Below are positions 58,535 to 64,000 of a stretch of DNA of 64,000 bases, piece by piece (the stretch's first letter is position 1; each line of letters begins with the position of its first letter). Made by a program: the position numbers and the translations under genes. This DNA is from Terrimicrobium sacchariphilum (GTDB lineage Bacteria; Verrucomicrobiota; Verrucomicrobiia; Chthoniobacterales; Terrimicrobiaceae), in the NCBI RefSeq assembly GCF_001613545.1, contig NZ_BDCO01000002.1:2604001-2668000 (forward strand). Reading direction: 5' to 3'. The notes under the pieces were generated by a model. That model worked only from the letters and a program-made list of their open reading frames with translations. It made no database searches and was not told the origin of the DNA.

Positions 58535-59844
58535 GCACGCTTTCCGTAGCCCAAAGCATTCGGGATGCCCTGCCAGAGGGCGGTCTGTTTCATGAGAAAT
58601 CGTGGCGGGTCGCGCCCTCGGCTTTTCCTTTGGATGAGGACTTTGTGGAAGAGCTGAACAAGCTCGGCTATCGACTGACGAAGTTTGTCCGGGCCTGCAA
58701 CCAGCTCTATCGCTTCAGCATCGTGGGCAGACAACCCTCGTGGATTGCCAACCTGCTCGAGCGCGGCAAGCCAGTCGATCTCGTGGCGATTCAGAGGGAG
58801 AAGATCTTTGCGATGGATACTCCGAGGGTCATTCGCCCGGATATCATCCTGACCGACGATGGCTTTATCATCGCCGAACTCGACAATGTGCCGGGAGGCA
58901 TCGGGCTCACCGCCTGGCTCTCTGGCGTCTACGCAGGGCAGGGGGAGACGATCTTGGGCGGTCCCGACGGAATGCTGGATGGGTTTGCCTCGATCCTGCC
59001 CGGTGGAGATATCGTTGTTTCCGAGGAAGCATCGACCTACCGCCCCGAGATGGAATGGCTCTCGGCCAAGCTAAATGGTACGCGCAGTCAAATTGGCACG
59101 TGGCGCGTGGTGGAGGATGCGCCTCGGGATGACTGGCAAACGAATGTTTACCGGTTTTTTGAATTGTTCGATCTGGCCAATGTCCGGTCGTCCGTTCAGC
59201 TCCGGGAAAAAGCGCTGGCGGGAGAAATCCACGTCACCCCTCCATTCAAGACTTATCTGGAGGAGAAGCTTTGGTTTGCCTTGTTCTGGCTGAAGCCGCT
59301 GGAGCAGTTCTGGCTGAGGGAGCTCGGCGAGCGAAACCTCGTCGCTCTTCGCAAGGTCATTCCCTACACTTGGCTGGCTAATCCGGAGCCGCTGCCGTTT
59401 CATGCCGTACTGCCGCGTCTCGACGTGCATTCCTGGGACGAGGTCGGCAGGTTTAGCCAGAAGCAGCGCTCGCTCATCCTCAAGATCAGCGGCTTTTCCG
59501 AGACCGCCTGGGGATCGCGCGGAGTGGTGGTGGCGCAGGATCTCCCGCAGGCGCAGTGGCAGCAGGAGTTGCAGTCTGCCCTCGCGGATTACGAAAATCA
59601 TCCTCACATCATCCAGCAGTTCCATGCCGGGCGGCTGGTCAATCACGATTACCTCGACGAAAGCTCCGGCGAGCTGCGCCGGATGCGCGGCCGTGTCCGG
59701 CTCTGCCCGTATTACTTCGTCGGAGAGACGGAAACAACCTGCGGCGGCGCGCTGACCACCATCGTGCCCGACGACAAAAAGCTCATTCACGGCATGACCG
59801 ACGCCATCCTCGTGCCCGCATCCATCGCGCCGCCAGAGGTTTAG
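58531..59844 (+). CDS. Hypothetical protein with ATP-grasp-like features
   Basis: 437 residues, cytosolic. A region IIAELDNVPGGIGLTAWLS resembles the substrate-binding NxxPGG loop of glutathionylspermidine-synthase or ATP-grasp type ligases. LILKISGFSETAWGSRGVVV resembles the lysine/glycine-rich nucleotide-grasp loop. Conserved acidic residues follow (RPEMEWL). I do not recognise a named family, and the ATP-grasp assignment rests on weak motifs. It is translationally coupled to ruvA (ATGA, 58531-58534), an unusual pairing, and lies 105 bases before rpmI. Confidence 0.6.
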   Translation: MSTLSVAQSIRDALPEGGLFHEKSWRVAPSAFPLDEDFVEELNKLGYRLTKFVRACNQLYRFSIVGRQPSWIANLLERGKPVDLVAIQREKIFAMDTPRVIRPDIILTDDGFIIAELDNVPGGIGLTAWLSGVYAGQGETILGGPDGMLDGFASILPGGDIVVSEEASTYRPEMEWLSAKLNGTRSQIGTWRVVEDAPRDDWQTNVYRFFELFDLANVRSSVQLREKALAGEIHVTPPFKTYLEEKLWFALFWLKPLEQFWLRELGERNLVALRKVIPYTWLANPEPLPFHAVLPRLDVHSWDEVGRFSQKQRSLILKISGFSETAWGSRGVVVAQDLPQAQWQQELQSALADYENHPHIIQQFHAGRLVNHDYLDESSGELRRMRGRVRLCPYYFVGETETTCGGALTTIVPDDKKLIHGMTDAILVPASIAPPEV

Positions 59845-59949
59845 GGGGAAATTTTGAGCCCGAATCAGACAATATTCTTGTCCCGGAAAGCCCGGGTGAA
59901 AGAATTTGTTTGCTAGTCGGTACAGAACCGCTACTTTCCACACCTTCCC

Positions 59950-60159
59950 ATGCCAAAGCCAATCGCACGCAGCAAGACGCGCAAATCGGTTGCCAAGCGC
60001 TTCAAGGTCACCGCCAAAGGAAAGGTGATCCGTACCCGCAGCAGCCGTCGGCATTTGCTTGAGTGCAAGTCAGCCAAGCGGAAACGCAAGCTGTCTAAAG
60101 CCGCACTGGTGCACGACACCGATGTGGCCCGCATCAAGGCAAATCTGCCGTTTGCGTAA
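59950..60159 (+). CDS. rpmI: 50S ribosomal protein L35
   Basis: 69 residues, very basic. KTRKSVAKRFKVTAKGKVIR and SSRRHLLECKSAKRKRKLS are the L35 signature. It is followed by rplT after a 124-base spacer containing stable hairpins. infC, which normally precedes rpmI, is not found upstream; the gene before it is the ATP-grasp-like one. Confidence 0.96.
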   Translation: MPKPIARSKTRKSVAKRFKVTAKGKVIRTRSSRRHLLECKSAKRKRKLSKAALVHDTDVARIKANLPFA

Positions 60160-60175
60160 GTAGCATCGATCCGAT

Positions 60176-60219
60176 GGACTTCCCCGCCTCCGGGTGGGGA
60201 TTACGGAACTGGTGAGTCC
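60176..60219 (+). promoter_or_regulatory. Structured rpmI-rplT spacer, candidate autoregulatory RNA
   Basis: Outer arms GGACT (60176-60180) and AGTCC (60215-60219) enclose a stem: TCCCCGCC (60181-60188) pairs with GGTGGGGA (60193-60200), with one G-U pair, around the tetraloop TCCG, a C(UNCG)G-type cap. A second hairpin, CGAGGC/GCCTCG (60256-60273), ends 10 bases before rplT. L20 represses its own operon by RNA binding in other bacteria, so this could be such a site. Confidence 0.45.
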
Positions 60220-60283
60220 CCGGATCGCAAAAAAAACAGCTGGTTCCAAGGAGCTCGAGGCTTCACCGCCTCGGGATTAGAAA

Positions 60284-60661
60284 ATGCCACGTGCAACAAA
60301 CTCGCCCGCCAGCCGCGCTCGTCGCAAGCGGGTCATTAAGGACGCCAAGGGTTACCGCGGCCGTCGTTCCAAGCTCTTCCGCTACGCCAAGGATGCGCGC
60401 ATGAAGGCCAAATACTGGGCCTATCGTGACCGCAAGACCCGGAAGCGGAATATCCGCGCCCTGTGGATCACCCGTCTCAACGCCGCCGTGCGTGCAGAGG
60501 GCATCACCTACAGCCGCTTCATCGAAGGCCTCAAGGCCGCCGGCATCACGCTCGACCGCAAGGTCCTCGCTGATCTCGCCGTGACGGACGAGGCAACCTT
60601 CAAGCAGATCGTCGCCCAGGCGAAGGCTGCTTACGACGCCAAGGCTCCGGCCGCCGCCTAG
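60284..60661 (+). CDS. rplT: 50S ribosomal protein L20
   Basis: 125 residues; the basic N-terminal helix [20 protein letters not shown] is followed by the globular domain ([40 protein letters not shown]) typical of L20. It is needed for early 50S assembly and can act as a translational repressor. A terminator hairpin follows; pheS begins 75 bases downstream. Confidence 0.97.
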   Translation: MPRATNSPASRARRKRVIKDAKGYRGRRSKLFRYAKDARMKAKYWAYRDRKTRKRNIRALWITRLNAAVRAEGITYSRFIEGLKAAGITLDRKVLADLAVTDEATFKQIVAQAKAAYDAKAPAAA

Positions 60662-60676
60662 TATTCAGGTTTTCGT

Positions 60677-60716
60677 GCAAAACCCAGACGAGCCAAGAGC
60701 CTGTCTGGGTTTTTGC
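60677..60716 (+). terminator. Rho-independent terminator after rplT
   Basis: GCAAAACCCAGAC (60677-60689) pairs with GTCTGGGTTTTTGC (60703-60716), with one extra T, around a 13-base loop. The stem is GC-rich and the T-run is in its 3' arm. It separates rplT from pheS, though readthrough is possible. Confidence 0.7.
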
Positions 60717-60735
60717 GCGTCCTGATCATACGCAG

Positions 60736-61752
60736 ATGGAAGCGGAGATTGCTTCGTTACAGGCTGCGGCGCTGGCCGAGATCGAAACGGTAGGCGACCG
60801 CAGTTCCCTCGACGCTTTCAAGGTCAAGTACCTTGGCAAGCAGGGGGAAATCACCAAACTCAGCGAGGGCATGCGCCACGTCGCCAAGGAGGACCGTCCT
60901 CGCTTTGGCAAGGCGCTCAATGAACTGCGCCAGAGCGTCACCTCCCGGGTGGAGGAGCGCGAGCAGTCCCTGGCCTCCCAAGCCGATGCGGAGGTACTTT
61001 CCCGCGTCGACATTTCTCTTCCCGGCATTCCGGCCGAGCAGGGTGCGCTGCATCCTCTGACTCATTTGCTCGACCGCGCCGTCCGCATCTTCCGCCGTCT
61101 CGGCTTTGCCGTCGCGGAAGGCCCGGATATCGAGGACGAGTGGCATTGCTTCGATGCCCTCAATACCCCGCAGGATCACCCCGCTCGCAACGAGCAGGAT
61201 ACCTTTTATCTCCCGGATGGCCGGTTGCTGCGCACGCACACCTCGACCGTCCAGATCCGCGTCATGGAAAATCAGGCCCCTCCGGTGCGTATCATCGCCC
61301 CGGGTGCGGCCTATCGCCGTGACGAGGTGGACGCCACGCATCTGGCCCAGTTTACCCAGATGGAGGGTCTCTATGTGGATCGCGATGTCTCGGTGGCCGA
61401 TCTCAAGGGCACGACGGAGTATTTCTTCCGCCAGCTCTTTGGTTCCGAAACCGAGGTGAGGTTCCGTCCGCATTTCTTCCCCTTCACCGAGCCCAGCTAC
61501 GAGATCGACATCCGCGCCAAGTCCCTTGGCGGAAAGTGGATGGAGCTTGCCGGTTGCGGCATGGTTGATCCCGCTGTCTTCGAGGCAATCTGCCAGAAGC
61601 GCGGTGATCGCGCCTTCGATCCCGATGTGGTCAGCGGCTTTGCCTTTGGCTTTGGCCTCGACCGTCTGGCGATGAATCTGGCCCAGGTGCCGGACATTCG
61701 CATGCTCGTGGAAAACGACCTTCGCTTTCTCAAGCAGTTCTCTGCTCTATGA
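60736..61752 (+). CDS. pheS: Phenylalanyl-tRNA synthetase alpha subunit
   Basis: 338 residues. A coiled-coil N-terminal part (to about 85) precedes the class II catalytic core: motif 2 region VRIIAPGAAYRRDEVDATHL, RFRPHFFPFTEPSYEIDIRA, and motif 3 FAFGFGLDRLAMNLAQV. With PheT it charges tRNA-Phe as an alpha2beta2 tetramer. The rpmI-rplT-pheS-pheT order is common in bacteria. Its TGA overlaps the pheT ATG (ATGA, 61749-61752). Confidence 0.97.
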   Translation: MEAEIASLQAAALAEIETVGDRSSLDAFKVKYLGKQGEITKLSEGMRHVAKEDRPRFGKALNELRQSVTSRVEEREQSLASQADAEVLSRVDISLPGIPAEQGALHPLTHLLDRAVRIFRRLGFAVAEGPDIEDEWHCFDALNTPQDHPARNEQDTFYLPDGRLLRTHTSTVQIRVMENQAPPVRIIAPGAAYRRDEVDATHLAQFTQMEGLYVDRDVSVADLKGTTEYFFRQLFGSETEVRFRPHFFPFTEPSYEIDIRAKSLGGKWMELAGCGMVDPAVFEAICQKRGDRAFDPDVVSGFAFGFGLDRLAMNLAQVPDIRMLVENDLRFLKQFSAL

Positions 61753-64000
61753 ACATTTCTCTGAATTGGCTGCGTGAATTCGTCGACTGGACGGGCACGC
61801 CCGAGGAACTCGCCACACTCCTGACCCGCACCGGGCTGGAGGTCGGCTCGATCGCGACCCGAGGGGCGGATTTCCCCAAGGTCGTCATCGCGCAGATCCT
61901 CGAAGCAACCCAGCATCCGAACGCCGACCGCCTGAGCGTCTGCCGCGTCGACGATGGCTCCGGCCATCCGCGCCAGATCGTCTGCGGCGCGAAGAACTTC
62001 AAGGTGGGTGACAAGGTGCCCCTCGCGCTTCCGGGAGCCGTGTTGCCGGGCGATTTCAAGATCAAGGTGGGCAAACTCCGAGGAGTGGAAAGCGAAGGCA
62101 TGCTGTGCAGCGCCAAGGAGCTTTCGCTCGCCGCCGATGCCGACGGTCTGCTCATCCTGCCTGCCGACGCTCCCGTCGGTCAGCCCATTGCCACGCTCTT
62201 CCCGCCGGAGACGGCCTTTGAGATCGAGATCACGCCAAATCGCCCCGACTGGCTCAGCCATGTCGGGATTGCGCGCGAGGTCGCGGCTTTCACGAGCCAG
62301 GCGCTTAAGTGGACCCGCCCGGCTGCGCCTCAGACGACGGAATACGCCAGTCGCATCGGCGATCTGGAGCGCTGCCCGTTCTACACGCTGCAGCGCATTG
62401 CGGGTGTGAAAGTAGGTCCGAGTCCGGATTGGCTGCGCCAGCGCCTGGAATCCGTGGGGCTTCGTTCCATCAACAACGTCGTCGACGTGACGAATTTCGT
62501 CATGCTGGAGATCGGCCAGCCGCTCCACGCCTTCGACGCAGCCAAGGTGAATGGCGACATCCAGGTGCGCCTCGCCGGGGAAGGGGAGAAGTTCCTCGCC
62601 CTCGATGGACGCGAGTACACTCTGAGCACCGACGACCTCGTCATCGCCGATTCTGCCCGTACTCTGGCTCTCGCCGGGGTGATGGGCGGCGAGGAATCAG
62701 GCGTCACCGAGACGACCACCGAGATTCTCCTGGAGAGCGCGATTTTCCAGACCAGCGGCGTACGCCGTACCGGTCGCCGCCTTGATCTGCACAGCGACTC
62801 AAGCTACCGCTTCGAGCGCGGCATCGATCCGGCTGGCGTGTTGGCGGCTTCCGCTCGCGCCACACAGCTTATCCTGGAGCTGGCTGGCGGCACGATCTCG
62901 GGTTCCGCGGAAGTTTCCGGAAAAGAACCGGAGGCTCCGGCTCCGGTGGCCCTGCGCCAGGGGAAAGTCAATGCACTGCTCGGACTGGAGCTCACGGCAG
63001 ACGAAATCACTGCGGCTTTGTCCGGGCTCGGCCTGACCGCTGGGGAAGTCTCCGAAACTGCGACGACGTGGGGCATTCCGAGCCATCGCCTCGACCTGAT
63101 CCGCGAGGTGGATCTCGTGGAGGAAGTGGCGCGCGTTGTCGGTATTGACCGCATCCCGTCCAGGGTTTCCGCCAATCCGGCGGAGCCGACCAAGGCGGAT
63201 GCCTCCTATGACTTTCAAATCCGCGTGCGCGGTCGTCTCGCCGGGCTGGGCCTGAGCGAAGCTCGCACGAGCACGCTGGTGTCTCCGGCCTCCGTCTGGA
63301 GCGAAGCCGAAGCGATCAAGCTCAAGAATCCGCTGGGCGAGGATCAGTCCTTTCTCCGCAGCAGCCTCATTCCAGGCCTCCTCGCGGCGGTGGAGCGCAA
63401 TCTCCGCTACGGCGCCGCTTCGGTGGCTCTCTTTGAAGTCGGGCGCACCTTCCATGCCAGGGGGCGGGAGGAAAGCCCCACGCTCGCCATCGCGCTGACC
63501 GGCCTGAGCCGCACAAGCTCCTGGCGGGACGGGGCAGCCAAGGCCTTCGACTGGTGGAACCTCAAGGGTATCATAGCCGCGCTGGTTCCAGTTGAACTCG
63601 AGTGGAAGAAGTCCGATGCCCAGGGCGATCTCGCGTTGGTATCGACTGTTTCCGCCAATGGCAAGACGCTCGGCCTGATTGGCCAGTTGTCTCCCGCCGC
63701 AGCCCGCAAGCTCGACGCGCGCGAATCAGTGCTCGTCGCCGAGATCGATCTCTCGGCGTTGCAGTCAATTCCCGCCTCGCCGGTTTACCGCGAGATTCCG
63801 AAATACCCGGCAACCACCCGCGACATCGCCATTGTCGTTCCCGCGACCTTGCCCTACGGCGAGATCGAGAGGACGCTGCAGGCGGTCCGCGAGCCTCTGC
63901 TGGTGGACATCGAGCCCTTTGATGTCTTCAGCGATGCAACCGGGGCGAAGCTCGCCGCAGACCGGAAATCTGTCGCGATCTCCTTGACATTCCGCGCTCC
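61749..64000 (+). CDS. pheT: Phenylalanyl-tRNA synthetase beta subunit (3' end beyond window)
   Basis: 750 codons read without a stop to the right edge; family members are about 800 residues, so only the end is missing. It opens MNISLNWLREFVDWTGTPEE, with the N-terminal tRNA-binding (EMAP-like) domain around AQILEATQHPNADRLSVCRV. ITPNRPDWLSHVGIAREV marks B3/4, and HRLDLIREVDLVEEVARVVG the B5/core region. The missing piece would contain the end of the anticodon-binding (FDX-ACB) domain, whose beginning (YREIPKYPATTRDIAIVV) is present. It is translationally coupled to pheS. Confidence 0.96.
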   Translation, partial: MNISLNWLREFVDWTGTPEELATLLTRTGLEVGSIATRGADFPKVVIAQILEATQHPNADRLSVCRVDDGSGHPRQIVCGAKNFKVGDKVPLALPGAVLPGDFKIKVGKLRGVESEGMLCSAKELSLAADADGLLILPADAPVGQPIATLFPPETAFEIEITPNRPDWLSHVGIAREVAAFTSQALKWTRPAAPQTTEYASRIGDLERCPFYTLQRIAGVKVGPSPDWLRQRLESVGLRSINNVVDVTNFVMLEIGQPLHAFDAAKVNGDIQVRLAGEGEKFLALDGREYTLSTDDLVIADSARTLALAGVMGGEESGVTETTTEILLESAIFQTSGVRRTGRRLDLHSDSSYRFERGIDPAGVLAASARATQLILELAGGTISGSAEVSGKEPEAPAPVALRQGKVNALLGLELTADEITAALSGLGLTAGEVSETATTWGIPSHRLDLIREVDLVEEVARVVGIDRIPSRVSANPAEPTKADASYDFQIRVRGRLAGLGLSEARTSTLVSPASVWSEAEAIKLKNPLGEDQSFLRSSLIPGLLAAVERNLRYGAASVALFEVGRTFHARGREESPTLAIALTGLSRTSSWRDGAAKAFDWWNLKGIIAALVPVELEWKKSDAQGDLALVSTVSANGKTLGLIGQLSPAAARKLDARESVLVAEIDLSALQSIPASPVYREIPKYPATTRDIAIVVPATLPYGEIERTLQAVREPLLVDIEPFDVFSDATGAKLAADRKSVAISLTFRA

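Noticed and set aside
1-64000. CRISPR array, insertion sequence, integrase or phage genes
   Set aside because: No regularly spaced repeats, transposase or recombinase motifs, and no phage structural genes were seen on either strand.

Overview
The window is about 64 kb of moderately GC-rich, densely coded bacterial chromosome. It has type IV pilus/type II secretion ATPases, a lipoprotein with a lipobox, HlyD/FUSC efflux genes and a bifunctional penicillin-binding protein, so the host is a Gram-negative (two-membrane) bacterium. The gene content (fused trehalose synthase-maltokinase, tandem PilB-like ATPases, citramalate synthase beside trmD, citation-less small DUF families) looks most like Verrucomicrobiota, perhaps the Spartobacteria/Terrimicrobium side. 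That placement is an inference, not a phylogeny.

Left part (1-14.9 kb): a glycosyltransferase cut by the left edge and co-translated with an aldo/keto reductase; DUF2237 and DJ-1 genes; a two-TM-pore K+ channel; a BaiN/YhiN flavoprotein; a lipoprotein coupled to a DUF4380-like protein. Next comes a compact minus-strand operon of a MATE exporter, a complete ketosynthase (KS-alpha) and a ketosynthase-like partner lacking all three catalytic residues (KS-beta/chain-length-factor type). Then an amidohydrolase, an AaeB-like FUSC exporter diverging from AaeX- and AaeA-like genes, and two small secreted proteins.

Middle-left (15-23.5 kb): a soluble hybrid kinase, then a locus of CobW GTPase, DUF89 phosphatase, DUF4405 membrane protein, PaaI thioesterase, DUF134/COG1342 HTH protein and a 4-oxalocrotonate-type tautomerase. 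The CobW operon and the DUF134/thioesterase divergent region share the palindrome GAGCATATGCTC, which suggests one regulator. After a ClC antiporter follows the least coding-dense part of the window: a decayed cysteine desulfurase C-terminus and about 0.9 kb without a recognisable gene, ending at tRNA-Glu(UUC).

Centre (23.6-42 kb): MFS transporter, hemB, two tandem PilB/GspE ATPases, then housekeeping genes (adk, fmt, pyrH-frr, a PBP1-type synthase, trmD, cimA), a glutathionyl-hydroquinone reductase, a lipid kinase and a membrane-anchored PAS hybrid kinase.

Right (42-64 kb): an alpha-glucan/trehalose operon (treS-maltokinase, glgX, treY) closed by a strong terminator; a signalling/stress cluster (LuxR response regulator plus histidine kinase, DUF1328, two receivers, a CBS protein, two DUF883-like membrane proteins); then carA, an FHA protein, hpt, ruvA with a coupled ATP-grasp-like gene, rpmI-rplT and pheS-pheT, the last cut by the right edge.
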